DNA of 64,000 nt from JANNRA01 sp031401035 (GTDB lineage: Bacteria; Desulfobacterota; Binatia; HRBIN30; CADEER01), in contig JANNRA010000202.1 in the NCBI GenBank assembly GCA_031401035.1, forward strand, positions 17,009-81,008, in the 5' to 3' direction. Position 1 is the stretch's first letter. Each line of letters begins with the position of its first letter. Made by a program: the position numbers and the translations under genes. A model generated the notes under the pieces. The model worked only from the letters and a program-made list of their open reading frames with translations. It was not told the origin of the DNA and did not search any database. Below are positions 8,125-17,182 of the stretch, in pieces.

Positions 8125-8457
8125 TCAGGCGCGCGGCGTCTGCCGGCCCGTCAACCTGACCGAGGTGGCGGGGCCGATCAGTCGCGCGGTGTTCCGGGCC
8201 GTCCCGCCGCGCATGTCGGTCGCGCCGTAGGCGGCGAACGTCGGCGCCGAAAGGGTGGTCGCCGCGCCGGCGGCGGCACCACCCGGCGCGCCTGTAGCGT
8301 CGGTCGTTGCCCGGGCGACGCGGTCGATCTCTTCCAGCGCCTGCAGCACCTGGCGACCAACGGCGCCACGGCGCGCCTGATCGTCAGCGTCCGTGCAGTC
8401 TGGGCAGACGGTCAGGTCGCGAATGTGTTCCAGGAGACTGTTGGCGCGAAGACTCAT
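8125..8457 (-). CDS. Small hypothetical protein with CPDC motif
   Basis: A 110-residue open frame supported by an excellent ribosome site (AGGGAGGA, five bases before the ATG at 8457). The N-terminus has a short helix and a CxxC pair (TVCPDC, about residues 16-21) that could bind metal or form a disulphide; the remainder is Ala/Gly/Thr-rich and low in complexity. It lies 74 bases downstream of the double glycosyltransferase gene on the same strand and may be co-transcribed with it. I recognise no family. Confidence 0.55.
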   Translation of the reverse strand: MSLRANSLLEHIRDLTVCPDCTDADDQARRGAVGRQVLQALEEIDRVARATTDATGAPGGAAAGAATTLSAPTFAAYGATDMRGGTARNTARLIGPATSVRLTGRQTPRA

Positions 8458-8531
8458 CGATTCCTCCCTGCGGCGCTCAGCACGCTCAGACCGGTTGCTC
8501 GTCTCTTCCCACCACGTCCCCCACGCCGCCG

Positions 8532-10793
8532 TCAACCGCGCCCGCGTCGAGTGTCGAGCGCCGCGATCTGCAGGAGCACGTCGCGCCGCTGCATTGCGTC
8601 GAGCAGCAGCGACGCGGATCGGACGGCATCCGCCGCCCGCGCATCGTCGAACACGGTCTGGGCGGCGACGGCGCTCAGGATGCGCGCGTCCGCGGGCCGG
8701 CTGTCGTCCGCCGCGGCGCGAATCAGGGGACAGTGTTCCGCCAGGCCGACCTCGCGCAGCCGCGCCGACCAGCGCACCGCCTGCTCGGTGGGCATCGCCG
8801 GCGCCATGCGGATCGCCAGCGCCAGGGCGCTGGCGCGGTAGCGGGGATCGTCGACCAGTCCCTCGAGTATCACGTGCGCGTTGCCGGGCGGCAGCTGCAG
8901 GAGCTGCGCGAAGATGGCGGGCACCCGCGCGGCGGGAACCGAGCGTAGACAGGCCCTGACGTCGCGCCCTGTCCGCCGATAGCTTTCGGCCAGGATATGC
9001 CAGATCGGCTCGTCCCACGTCGCGCCCGTGGCGACCACCGTCGCCTCGTCGGCGGCCTGCTGCCACTGCTCCAGCATGAAGTGGCAGCGGGCGCGGTGCA
9101 GGGGCACGGCGAATCCGGGCAGCACCATGCCGTCGTCGTCCCTCGCCTCGATCAGTCCGTCGAAGGCATCCAGGGCATCCCGCCAGCGCTGCACGTCGAC
9201 ATAGGCCGCGCCGCGCAGGTAGCGCACCAGCTCCGTCGAGTCGGAGACGCGCTCGAGGTCGTCGATCCACGCCAGGGCCGATTCGGGTCGCCCCATATCG
9301 AGGCACAGCTGCGCCGCCGAGCGGCAGAGCGTGCGTCGCAGGGGCGGCGAGTCGCAGGGGAGGGGCCGCGCCTGGGCGAAGAGCGCCAGCGCGTCCTCGC
9401 CACGACCGCCCAGTGTGTAGGCGCGGGCGAGGTTGACCAGCTTGTCGACCGCCTGGCGATCGACATCCGCGCCGGCGTCGAGCGTCGCCAGCCGCATGTT
9501 GCGCTCGGCCTTGCCCTTCGCCGCCATCCGCGCCGGCGTGTAGCCGCTGTGGACCAGACGGCCGCCGTCGAGGACGTCGAACTCATAGGCCGTCCCGCCG
9601 CCGCGGTGGATCACCTGCTCGTGCAGGCGGCCGTGCCAGTGGAACAGCGCGCGCCGAAACAGCCGGCACGCCCGGTGCGTGACGTCGCGCTTGCCGTCGC
9701 CGCCGAGGTTGACGATGTCCAGCACGAAGGCGTCGACCGGTGCGCCCGGCAGGGCGGCGCGCAGCGCCGCCGGGTCGCCGTCGAACAGCTCGTCCGCATC
9801 GACGTGCAGCACCCATTCGCCAGTACAGTGCGCCAGCGCCGCGTTGCGGGCGCGGCCGAAGTCATCGTCCCAGTACCCCTGGATGACCGCGGCGCCGGCA
9901 GCGCCGGCGAGGTCCTGCGAACCGTCGGTCGAGCCGGTGTCGTAGACGACCACCTCGTCGACCAGGCCGCGCAAGGCGCTCAGGCACTCGCGCAGCAGCG
10001 CGGCTTCGTCCCTGACGATCAGGCAGGCGGACAGCAGCGGCCCGGCGGCGCCGCGCGGCAGGGGCAGTCGGCCGCTGTGCTTGGCAACCAGCCGCTCGAG
10101 GTTGGCCTGCTGGATGGCGAACCAGTCCAGGCCGTACGCATCGAACGTCGCATGGCCGTGGTGGTGGACGACGGTGTCATGGCAGATCAGCAGCCGCCCT
10201 CCGGCCTTGATCAGGCGCAGGCAGAGATCGTCGTCCTCCGCGCCGCCGGTGGCAAACCCTTCGTCCCAGCCGCCGACCAGCCGCAGCGCGCTGGCGCGCA
10301 CCGCCAGGCAGAACCCGACCAGGCGGGTCGTCTCGGTGGTTCGACCGGGATGCCGCCGCCGCCAGGCGCGGGCAAAGGCGCCAAACGACGACAGGGATGC
10401 GGCGTCGTAGTCGGCGTTCGCGATCACCTGCGGGCCGGAGACGCAGTTGCTCATCGGGCCGGTGGCGACGACGGACGCATCGGCGAAGGGCGCCAGCAGC
10501 CCGGCGAGCCAGTCGTCGGGGAGCAGGGTGTCGTTGTTGAGGAACACGACGGTCGATCCGGTGGCCAGCGCGGCGCCCTGGTTGCAGGCCGTCGCGAAGC
10601 CGCGATTCGTCGCATTCGCACTCGTCGTCACCCATGGAAGGCGAGCGAGTCCGGCCGCGGTGTCGTCGTGCGAGCCGTTGTCGACGACGACGACCTGGTC
10701 CGCCGCGCCGAGCGTCGGGCGCAGCGATGCGAGGCAGGCCTGCGTCATCGGCCACTGGTTCCAGACCGGAATGACGATGCTCACGTGGTCCAT
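8532..10793 (-). CDS. Double GT2 glycosyltransferase with TPR-like tail
   Basis: A 753-residue cytoplasmic protein. Residues 1-250 are a GT2 domain (SIVIPVWNQ at the start, VVVVDNGS at 34-41, FLNNDT at 84-89, and the late GGAEDDDL motif). Residues 253-480 form a second GT-A domain of the SPBc2-like type (LIVRDEA, VYDTGSTDGS, HVDADELFDG). The last 270 residues are helical and TPR-like, probably a protein-interaction tail. Such enzymes transfer sugars from nucleotide donors during surface polysaccharide or protein glycan synthesis. The fusion of two catalytic domains suggests two consecutive transfers. Acceptor and sugar cannot be told. Confidence 0.85.
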   Translation of the reverse strand: MDHVSIVIPVWNQWPMTQACLASLRPTLGAADQVVVVDNGSHDDTAAGLARLPWVTTSANATNRGFATACNQGAALATGSTVVFLNNDTLLPDDWLAGLLAPFADASVVATGPMSNCVSGPQVIANADYDAASLSSFGAFARAWRRRHPGRTTETTRLVGFCLAVRASALRLVGGWDEGFATGGAEDDDLCLRLIKAGGRLLICHDTVVHHHGHATFDAYGLDWFAIQQANLERLVAKHSGRLPLPRGAAGPLLSACLIVRDEAALLRECLSALRGLVDEVVVYDTGSTDGSQDLAGAAGAAVIQGYWDDDFGRARNAALAHCTGEWVLHVDADELFDGDPAALRAALPGAPVDAFVLDIVNLGGDGKRDVTHRACRLFRRALFHWHGRLHEQVIHRGGGTAYEFDVLDGGRLVHSGYTPARMAAKGKAERNMRLATLDAGADVDRQAVDKLVNLARAYTLGGRGEDALALFAQARPLPCDSPPLRRTLCRSAAQLCLDMGRPESALAWIDDLERVSDSTELVRYLRGAAYVDVQRWRDALDAFDGLIEARDDDGMVLPGFAVPLHRARCHFMLEQWQQAADEATVVATGATWDEPIWHILAESYRRTGRDVRACLRSVPAARVPAIFAQLLQLPPGNAHVILEGLVDDPRYRASALALAIRMAPAMPTEQAVRWSARLREVGLAEHCPLIRAAADDSRPADARILSAVAAQTVFDDARAADAVRSASLLLDAMQRRDVLLQIAALDTRRGRG

Positions 10794-10847
10794 CAGGCAG
10801 ATCGAGCTCGCTGACGGCCCGTCACCGGCACGGGGACGGGAATGCCC

Positions 10848-11312
10848 TCAATAGGCCCCGGCCAGCTTGCGATGGTCCCAGCTGGCGATCCGTTCGGGGC
10901 GGATGACGACGACGGTGCGCTTCCGCGCCATCATCTTCGCCGCCTGCGGGATCATCTCCGGCGCGATGTCCGGGTTGTTCTTGCGGACGATGTGCGCGGC
11001 ATAGCGCTCGACGGCGGCGGGCTCATCGACCAGCTCGGCGCGGGCGTTGATGGAGACGCCGCGCAGCTGATCGTAGGTGGTGCCGTCCTCGACCAGCACG
11101 GCGATGCGCGGGTCGCGCTGCAGATTGACGATCTTCTGCGACTTGGTGAACGTCTCGAAGACGATCGCGCCGTCGACCACCGCGAACCACAGCGTCGTCA
11201 ACTGCACCGACCCGTCCTTGTTCAACGTCGCCACCTGCAGGCTCTGGCGGCTCTCGATGAAGGGCCAGATCTCCGCTTCGGTCATCCGGATCAGGTCGCG
11301 CTTCTTGGGCAT
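10848..11312 (-). CDS. PPOX-class flavin/F420-binding protein
   Basis: A 154-residue protein of the pyridoxamine-5'-phosphate-oxidase-like split-barrel family (SLQVATLNKDGSVQLTTLWF, RDPRIAVLVEDG, ARAELVDEP). Members bind FMN, F420 or haem; the layout resembles the F420-dependent TIGR03618-type group, but cofactor choice is not determinable here. AGGGAG precedes the ATG at 11312 by about six bases. It is transcribed towards the glycosyltransferase gene, about 55 bases apart, and diverges from the nucleotidyltransferase gene. Confidence 0.8.
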   Translation of the reverse strand: MPKKRDLIRMTEAEIWPFIESRQSLQVATLNKDGSVQLTTLWFAVVDGAIVFETFTKSQKIVNLQRDPRIAVLVEDGTTYDQLRGVSINARAELVDEPAAVERYAAHIVRKNNPDIAPEMIPQAAKMMARKRTVVVIRPERIASWDHRKLAGAY

Positions 11313-11428
11313 GGGCGCTCCCTATCCGACGGCGCGGGCCGGCGTCGAGGGCCGGCCACCCGCCGCCGATCTGATCGGCAACGGGGTTTGACCACCCGTT
11401 CGACGCGGCCTAATGACGGCCACCGGCC

Positions 11429-12619
11429 GTGACCACTCCAATCACTTCTGCCGCTGCTCCGGCCGACGACGCCGATCGCGCACAGCGGCGGACGCAGAGC
11501 CGGCGCGGGCTGCTGCTGTCGCTGCGGCCGGACGGCGGCGCCTTCGCGGAGTGGGCGCACGACCATGCCGCGGCGGCCGACTGGGAGTGGCTGCTGCGCC
11601 GGGCGCAGCAGCACAAGCTGGCGGCGCTGCTCGCCGCGCGGCTTGCCGACTGCGACCTCGACGTCGATGTCCGCCAGCGCCTGGCCATCATTCGCCTCGA
11701 GGCGACGCAGCGCGCCGCGGCGGCGGAGCGGACGCTGGCCTGCCTCGCCGACGCGTTCGCGGCGCCGGCGCTGCCGTTCTTCGTCGTCAAGGGCAGCGTC
11801 CTGGCGCACCAGATCTACGGCGATCCGCGCCTGCGGCGCTTCGCCGACGTCGACATCGTGGTGCGCCAGGCCGACGTGCCGCGGGCGGAGGAGGCGCTGC
11901 GCGGGCTCGGCTTTCGGCCCGGCGGCTTCGAGGCGATCGTCGCGGCGCGGCCGACGACGACGGCGGAGCGGCGCATCGCCAAGCGGCTGGCGCGGCGCTT
12001 CGAGGCGCGCCATCTCGGCGCCTTCTCCTGGTACGCTCCGGCGGGCGGTGAGATGCTGTCGGTCGACCTGCACTGGCAGCTCTCCCCGACCCGTCTGCCA
12101 GGCGATGAAGACCGCCTCTGGCAGCAGACGACGCCGGTCACCGTCGCCGGCACGCGCCTGCTCACCCTCACCCCGGCTGCCACCGTACTGCATCTCGCCG
12201 CGCACGCGACCACCTGCCTGCTGAACGGCTTCCGCCTCCTGCACCTGGCCGACGTCGGCTGGGCGGCGCGCCACTTCGCGGATCAGGGCGCGGCGGTGTG
12301 GGCACTGGCGGAGCAGTGGGGCGTGACGGCGCACCTGGCGCTGGTCTTCGCGCTGGTCGAGCAGCGGCTCGGCATCGAGGTGGAAATGGCCGGCGGCGCG
12401 TCCGGGCGCCGCCCGACGACGCGTAGGCTGGCCAGCGAGGCGATGCTGGTCGATGTCCCGGACCTGGCGACGATGCCGCAGCACAAGCGCCTCGGCCCCG
12501 AATTGCGCTGGGCTGTCGCCATGGGCTGCGTGCGGCGCAACGTGCGCGTCTCCATCGCCGCGGCGGCGGCGCGGGCCCGCTTCCGGCTGCACCGCTGGCG
12601 CCGGCCGCGCGCTGACTGA
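11429..12619 (+). CDS. NTP_transf_5-type nucleotidyltransferase
   Basis: A 396-residue protein with the pattern of the NTP_transf_5 family: FFVVKGSVLAHQIYGD (117-132) and RRFADVDIVV (136-145), the Asp pair being the metal-binding catalytic residues of the polymerase-beta-like fold. The remaining 250 residues are helical. Family members are found in capsule and peptide-modification loci, often with asparagine-synthase-like proteins; one such gene sits 9 kb upstream but not in the same operon. The start is GTG at 11429. Substrate is unknown. Confidence 0.7.
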   Translation: MTTPITSAAAPADDADRAQRRTQSRRGLLLSLRPDGGAFAEWAHDHAAAADWEWLLRRAQQHKLAALLAARLADCDLDVDVRQRLAIIRLEATQRAAAAERTLACLADAFAAPALPFFVVKGSVLAHQIYGDPRLRRFADVDIVVRQADVPRAEEALRGLGFRPGGFEAIVAARPTTTAERRIAKRLARRFEARHLGAFSWYAPAGGEMLSVDLHWQLSPTRLPGDEDRLWQQTTPVTVAGTRLLTLTPAATVLHLAAHATTCLLNGFRLLHLADVGWAARHFADQGAAVWALAEQWGVTAHLALVFALVEQRLGIEVEMAGGASGRRPTTRRLASEAMLVDVPDLATMPQHKRLGPELRWAVAMGCVRRNVRVSIAAAAARARFRLHRWRRPRAD

Positions 12620-12639
12620 GCGCCGGCCGGTCAGCGCGC
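12607..12639. terminator. Hairpin between convergent genes
   Basis: GCGCGCTGAC and GTCAGCGCGC form a perfect 10-pair stem with a 13-base loop. It covers the stop codons of the two convergent genes ending at 12619 and 12631 and could act in both directions. No U-run is present. Confidence 0.55.
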
Positions 12640-13260
12640 CGCGGCGAGGATCGCCGCGACGGCCTGGTCGGCGTTCAGCGCGTCGGTGTTGAGCACCAGA
12701 TCATAGTGCAACGGCGTCTCCTCGCGGACGTCGTAGAAGGTACGCAGGTAGTGGGCGCGGTCCTTGTCCGATTCGCGTACCGCCTTGGCCGCGTCGCCGC
12801 TGTCGAGCAGGCTGATGCGCCGCGCGCGCGTCTCCGGCGACGCCGTGACGAGGACGCGCAGCACCTTCGCGCCAGCGCCGAGCGCGTACGACGCCGCGTG
12901 GGCGACGATGACCACCTTGCCCTGCGCCGCGATCTCGGCGATCGCCTCGCGGATCAGCCCGCGCAGATCCTCGGCCACCGGCGCGGCCACCGGGTTGACG
13001 CCCGGCAGGTAGTACGGGCCGCCGGCACCGACGAGCTCGCCCGGGGGGCCGATGGCCAGGGCGTCGAGCAACCGCTCGAGAAAGGTCGCGCGCTCCTCGG
13101 TCTTTGCCACCATGTTCGGGTCGATGTGCGCCTTGCCGCTGGCGACGACGATGATCTCCTCGTCGATGTAGCGGAACCCGAGCTGCTCGGCGACCATGCG
13201 GCCGATGGTCTCGCCGCCGGCGGCCGCGGCGCGCGATATACAGATGACGCTGCGAGTCAT
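12631..13260 (-). CDS. Cytidylate-kinase-like protein
   Basis: A 209-residue P-loop protein of the cytidylate kinase-like (Cytidylate_kin2) family: ISRAAAAGGETIGRMVAEQL at residues 8-27 is the degenerate phosphate loop, followed by GFRYIDEEII, the typical second strand. The classical GxxGxGK pattern is not preserved exactly, as in many family members. It may phosphorylate a nucleoside monophosphate or a related small molecule; it is not the essential Cmk by appearance. It diverges from the aldehyde dehydrogenase gene across about 170 bases in which I see no clear promoter. Confidence 0.75.
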   Translation of the reverse strand: MTRSVICISRAAAAGGETIGRMVAEQLGFRYIDEEIIVVASGKAHIDPNMVAKTEERATFLERLLDALAIGPPGELVGAGGPYYLPGVNPVAAPVAEDLRGLIREAIAEIAAQGKVVIVAHAASYALGAGAKVLRVLVTASPETRARRISLLDSGDAAKAVRESDKDRAHYLRTFYDVREETPLHYDLVLNTDALNADQAVAAILAAAR

Positions 13261-13431
13261 GTCGTTGCTGCCTCCATGCCGTGAACCGTGGCGATGCCGG
13301 GAGCGCTACCAGGAACGCCGCTGGTCGGCAATTGGGTCGCGCGGCGCGGCCGCGTTGACACCGCCGATCGCGCGCCACTACAAGCCGACGCATCGCAGCA
13401 GGCGCGCGGTGCACCGCGCAGGGGAGGTTCC

Positions 13432-14958
13432 ATGGCACAGGCAGCAGGGCAGGCAGCCTATCCGATCGATGCCGGCGTGGTGCAGTTTCTCGCCGCGCGC
13501 ACGCAGCGCATGCTGATCGGCGGCGAGTGGGTGGCGGCGGCGTCGGGCGAGACCTTCACCACCGTCAACCCCGCCACTGAGTTGCCGCTCGCCACGGTGC
13601 CGGCGGGCGACAAAGAGGACGTCGACCGCGCCGTACGGGCGGCGCGCCACGCCTTCGAGCACGGGCCGTGGCGGCGCATGACGCCCTCCGAGCGCGGGCG
13701 GGCGCTGTGGAAGCTCGCCGATCTCATCGAGGCGCACAGCGAGGAGTTCGCGCAGCTCGAGACGCTCGACAACGGCAAGCCGATCAGCGTCGCGCGGGCC
13801 GCCGACATTCCGCTGGTGGTCGACCACTTCCGCTACTACGCCGGCTGGGCGACGAAGATCGAAGGCGAGACGATCCCGGTGTCGACCGCGGGCCTGCATA
13901 TCCTCAACTACACGCTGCGCGAGCCGGTCGGCGTCGTCGGCCAGATCATCCCGTGGAACTTCCCGTTGCTGATGGCCGCCTGGAAACTCGGCGCGGCGCT
14001 GGCCTGCGGCAACACCGTGGTGCTCAAGCCGGCCGAGCAGACGCCGCTGTCGGCGTTGCGGCTGGGCGAGTTGTTCGAGGCGGCGGGGTTCCCGCCCGGC
14101 GTCGTCAACATCGTCACCGGCTTTGGCGAGACCGCCGGCGCCGCCATCGCCGCGCACCCGGACATCGACAAGGTCGCCTTCACCGGCTCGACCGAGGTCG
14201 GCCGCATCGTCATGCGCGCCGCCACCGGCAATCTCAAGCGCGTGTCGCTGGAGCTGGGCGGCAAGTCGCCGAACATCATCTTCGCCGACGCCGACCTCGA
14301 CGCCGCCGCCATCGGCGCCGCCTCGGCGATCTATTTCAACCACGGTCAGTGCTGCTGCGCCGGCTCACGGCTGTTCATCGAGCAGAAGGTGTACGACCGC
14401 GTCATGCCGCGCCTGATCGACTACTCCAAACAGGTCAAGCTCGGGCCGGGCATGGATCCGACGACGGAGATGGGCCCGCTGGTGTCGCACGAGCAGTTCA
14501 CGCGCGTCAGCGACTACCTGCAGCACGGCCGCCAGGAGGGCGCCACCGTCGCCGCCGGCGGCGGCCGTCCGGCGCACCTCGGCCAGGGCTACTTCGTCGC
14601 TCCGACGGTGTTCAGCGACGTCCGCCCGGACATGAGGATCGTCCGCGAGGAGATCTTCGGACCGGTGGTGTGCGCGGTGCCGTTTACCGATCCCGAGGAG
14701 GTCGTCGCCGCCGGCAACGACTCCGCCTACGGCCTCGCCGCGGCGGTGTGGACGCGCGACGTCCAGAAGGCGCACCGCATGGCCGCCACCCTCAAGGCCG
14801 GCACGGTGTGGATCAACTGCTACAACATGTTCGACGCCGCCTCGCCGTTCGGGGGCTACAAACAGAGCGGCTTCGGACGCGAGATGGGTAAGGCCGCCCT
14901 CGACCTCTACACGCAGATCAAGAGCGTCTGGCTCAACCTCGGCGAGCACGCCGGCTGA
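13432..14958 (+). CDS. Aldehyde dehydrogenase (NAD(P)+)
   Basis: A 508-residue ALDH-superfamily enzyme oxidising an aldehyde to the carboxylic acid. Visible motifs are PWNFPLLMAAWK (174-185), the cofactor loop FTGSTEVG (250-257), the general base Glu274 in LELGGKSPN, and GQCCCAG (305-311) with the nucleophile expected at Cys308. The C-terminus ends in SPFGGYKQSGFGREMG-type sequence. Overall it resembles the phenylacetaldehyde/retinal dehydrogenase group. The ATG at 13432 has GGGGAGG six bases upstream; the longer open frame is rejected. A strong hairpin follows the stop. Confidence 0.9.
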   Translation: MAQAAGQAAYPIDAGVVQFLAARTQRMLIGGEWVAAASGETFTTVNPATELPLATVPAGDKEDVDRAVRAARHAFEHGPWRRMTPSERGRALWKLADLIEAHSEEFAQLETLDNGKPISVARAADIPLVVDHFRYYAGWATKIEGETIPVSTAGLHILNYTLREPVGVVGQIIPWNFPLLMAAWKLGAALACGNTVVLKPAEQTPLSALRLGELFEAAGFPPGVVNIVTGFGETAGAAIAAHPDIDKVAFTGSTEVGRIVMRAATGNLKRVSLELGGKSPNIIFADADLDAAAIGAASAIYFNHGQCCCAGSRLFIEQKVYDRVMPRLIDYSKQVKLGPGMDPTTEMGPLVSHEQFTRVSDYLQHGRQEGATVAAGGGRPAHLGQGYFVAPTVFSDVRPDMRIVREEIFGPVVCAVPFTDPEEVVAAGNDSAYGLAAAVWTRDVQKAHRMAATLKAGTVWINCYNMFDAASPFGGYKQSGFGREMGKAALDLYTQIKSVWLNLGEHAG

Positions 14959-14959
14959 C

Positions 14960-14995
14960 GCCGGGCGCCGTGCCTGCGCCGGCGCGGCGCCCGGC
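14960..14995. terminator. Hairpin after aldehyde dehydrogenase gene
   Basis: GCCGGGCGCCG and CGGCGCCCGGC form a perfect 11-pair stem with a 14-base loop two bases after the stop. No U-run follows. Confidence 0.55.
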
Positions 14996-15039
14996 TCAGC
15001 TCCAGGGCGGGTCGTAGCAGCAGTGCATGCCGGTGCTGA

Positions 15040-15360
15040 CGCTTCGGGCTCTTCATCGCCATCGCGCACTTCCTCGACGCCTACGCCCAGCGCGGTCCGT
15101 TGCTGCTGATCCTCGACGATCTGCAGCGTGCCGACCCGCCCTCGCTGCTGCGCCTGCAATTCTTCACGCAGGAGCAGCGCCAGCGCTCCATCCTCGTCCT
15201 CGGCACCAACCGGACGCACGGCGCGCCACCCAACCGCGCCCTGACGGAGATGGTGGTCGAGGCGAGCCGCGAGCCGGGCACCGAACGCCTCGAGGTGGGC
15301 GCCTTCAGTCGCGACGAGACGGCGGACCTGCTGCGCGCCTGGTTTGCACACGAGCCCGAC
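15040..15360 (+). pseudogene. AAA ATPase-domain fragment
   Basis: Open sequence without a start encodes a Walker B-centred piece of a regulator-type AAA ATPase: FIAIAHFLDAY, LLLILDDLQRADPPSLL, ILVLGTNR and LEVGAFSRDETADLLRAW. There is an in-frame stop just before (15037-15039), no P-loop, and the similarity ends near 15360. It resembles the ATPase modules of LuxR-type or cyclase-linked regulators such as the intact pair at 17-24 kb, but is clearly distinct from both. It is a remnant, part of the decayed stretch 14996-16400. The bases at 15361-15505 hold nothing recognisable. Confidence 0.7.
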
Positions 15361-15505
15361 GTCCGGTCGGCGCGCCGCGATCGCCGGGGCGGCAAAGCCG
15401 CCGCGACGGTGGGCGATGCGCTCGAACATGGCGCGAGTCCGTACTCGCCCCGCAGCGCACCGACACACACCAGCGGACAGTGCGGCGGAGCTGCGCCCTC
15501 CGTTC

Positions 15506-15983
15506 TCAGCGCGGTGTGCGCGCCGCGATCCCCAGCCCGCCCAGCGCCGCCGCGACGCCCGCGTAGGCGAAGAGATCGCCGACCGAGAGCAGATAGACGC
15601 CGCCGAGGTCGGCGGTCTGGATGAGCAGCGGGCTCGGCACCAGCGCGTAGCCGAGCAGCATCCACGGTTCGCCGGTGAGCAGGCGCGCCCGCGCCAATTC
15701 GCAGGCGACCCACAGCGCCGCGGTCAGCGGCGGGCGCCAGACGGTGGCGATGCGCGGCAGCGCCACCGACGCGGCGGCCGCGAACACGGCGTAGCAAAGG
15801 CCCCAGAGGATCTGGCAGCCGACCAGGCAGAAGAGCAGGCCGAACCACCACGGCTGCTGGTAGTAGAAGGTGAGGGCCGTCGGCCACCCAGTAGCCGATC
15901 CCCCAGATCGCCGCGCTGCCCCACAGGTGCCCGGCCAGCGCGTGCAGGCCGGCCGAGAGCAGGATCAGAAGGACAAGCATCAT
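15506..15983 (-). pseudogene. lnt: Broken apolipoprotein N-acyltransferase (lnt) remnant
   Basis: Reading leftwards from ATG-ATG at 15983, the first frame gives MMLVLLILLSAGLHALAGHL and then IWGIGYWVA, typical of the first membrane segments of Lnt. Near 15885 the coding frame shifts by one: ALTFYYQQPWWFGLL continues in another frame and runs to 15506 with GEPWMLLGYALVPSPL and IQTADLGGVYLLS, the segment that in Lnt precedes the nitrilase-like catalytic domain. That domain (Glu-Lys-Cys) is absent and the protein stops after about 160 residues of a roughly 500-residue family. The N-terminus also seems to lack about 30 residues. Lnt adds the third acyl chain to lipoproteins; this copy cannot work. 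Confidence 0.75.
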
Positions 15984-16101
15984 CGCCGCGTCGCGACTCT
16001 GCTGCGCGTTCGCTGCGCGCCGGTCAAGGCGACCGGCCGGGCGACCTACCGGGCGCCACAAGATGTTTTACAGCAAAATAGAACGCCAGTAATCAGTGAA
16101 T

Positions 16102-16320
16102 ATGGGTACACGCATTTCGATGGATCTGGCGGATCCGCGGCTGGTGAAGCTGCTCAAGGTCGAGGCGAACGAGGGCGACACCACGGTCAAGGAAGTGTTG
16201 ACGCGAGCCCTCGAGGCCTACTTCGCCGATCGCCTCGAGACCCGGGCGCTCGCCACGCTGGCGAGATCGGCATTCGGCGAGTGGGACGATCCGCGCGACG
16301 CCGAATATGACAACCGGTGA
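16102..16320 (+). CDS. CopG-like antitoxin of a decayed toxin pair
   Basis: A 72-residue protein (ATG at 16102; a GTG at 16096 is also in frame) with an N-terminal strand RISMDLADPRL and a helix DTTVKEVLTRALEAYFADRL, matching ribbon-helix-helix antitoxins, and an acidic tail EWDDPRDAEYD typical of the toxin-binding end of antitoxins paired with PemK/MazF toxins. Its stop overlaps by four bases a GTG that opens the remnant toxin frame, the normal layout for such pairs. It survives next to a toxin that is only a stub. Confidence 0.6.
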   Translation: MGTRISMDLADPRLVKLLKVEANEGDTTVKEVLTRALEAYFADRLETRALATLARSAFGEWDDPRDAEYDNR

Positions 16321-16403
16321 AGGCCGGCGACATCTCGAAGCGCTGCGCATCGAAGGCGGCGCAGGCCGGCTGCCGCCGCGTCTTCGCGAACTGGCTGGGC
16401 TGA
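16317..16403 (+). pseudogene. PemK/MazF-like toxin stub
   Basis: From a GTG overlapping the antitoxin stop (GTGA), a 28-residue frame starts MKAGDI, the usual opening of PemK/MazF-family ribonucleases, and ends RRVFANWLG, which resembles their C-terminal helix. The roughly 80 residues between are missing, consistent with an internal deletion. Too short for certainty; the position is the main support. Confidence 0.4.
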
Positions 16404-16426
16404 GGTCCGCGCGCCGGCGCGCCGGG

Positions 16427-16981
16427 TTACGGTAAGGGCCGCGGCCCGGGCCGCCGCGGCACCGGTTGCAGGACCTCGAGGCGATCGCGGTAGCGGCTGC
16501 GGATGGTCATCAGCACGCTGTGCGGCACCAGCAGCGCGCCGGCGATGCGGCGGATCTCCGCCTCCTCGACCAACGAGACCAGGTGGTCGGCGGCGGCGAC
16601 GGCGTACAGCGAATCGAGCAGCACCTGCTTCTCCTCCGCCGTCGCCTGCGCGTTCAGCACCCGCGTCAGCAGGTGTGGCTGCACCGCACGCAGGGTGTCG
16701 AGCTCGTGCGTCAGCAGGGCGACCACCACCTGGGCGTGATCGGCGCCGAGGCGCTGCTGCGTTGCCAGTTGCGCCGTCATCGCCGCCGCCTCGGCGGCGG
16801 AGATGCCGTCCTCGCTGCCGGCGACGCGCGCCAGGTGGCCGGCAAAGGCGGCGAGATACTCGAGCCGATCGGCGCCGAGACGGCCGAGCTGCTCCTGCAG
16901 GTGGCGTAGGAACGGGTCGGCATCGGCGGCCGGCGCGCCGGCGCGCAGGCCGAGAGAGGTGAGGAGACGGCGCAGAGCCAT
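16427..16981 (-). CDS. TerB-like protein
   Basis: A 184-residue, largely helical protein resembling the TerB domain (acidic helical bundle): repeated helices such as FAGHLARVAGSEDGISAAEA, VVALLTHEL and LLDSLYAVAAADHLVSLVEE, with the family's acidic residues at helix ends. TerB proteins link membrane and cytoplasmic stress factors and may bind metal; no other ter genes are present. The ATG at 16981 is chosen; the open frame further upstream is Arg-rich shadow sequence. It follows the cyclase-AAA gene on the same strand after 200 bases in which I see nothing. Confidence 0.65.
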   Translation of the reverse strand: MALRRLLTSLGLRAGAPAADADPFLRHLQEQLGRLGADRLEYLAAFAGHLARVAGSEDGISAAEAAAMTAQLATQQRLGADHAQVVVALLTHELDTLRAVQPHLLTRVLNAQATAEEKQVLLDSLYAVAAADHLVSLVEEAEIRRIAGALLVPHSVLMTIRSRYRDRLEVLQPVPRRPGPRPLP

Positions 16982-17182
16982 GCGCCTGCACCTCGCATAC
17001 GCTGTGGCGCGGAGCAACGCGTCGCGCCGCGCGCCGCAAATGGCGCCGCCGCGCCATCTCTCGTGGCGGCGGCGGCGAGGACATCGCCGACTTCTCCTGC
17101 GAGACGCTACTGGGAGTGCCGTGAGGCGACCGGCGACCGGGCTTTGCCCATGCAATCGGCCGGTCTGAACCGATCCAGGTGC

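Noticed and set aside
15100..15624. Intact 174-residue AAA protein
   Set aside because: No P-loop, no start in the homologous part, and the similarity ends near 15360 in unrelated sequence.
16427..17155. Longer start for the TerB-like gene
   Set aside because: The extra 58 N-terminal residues are Arg-rich and unlike the family; ATG at 16981 begins the helical domain.
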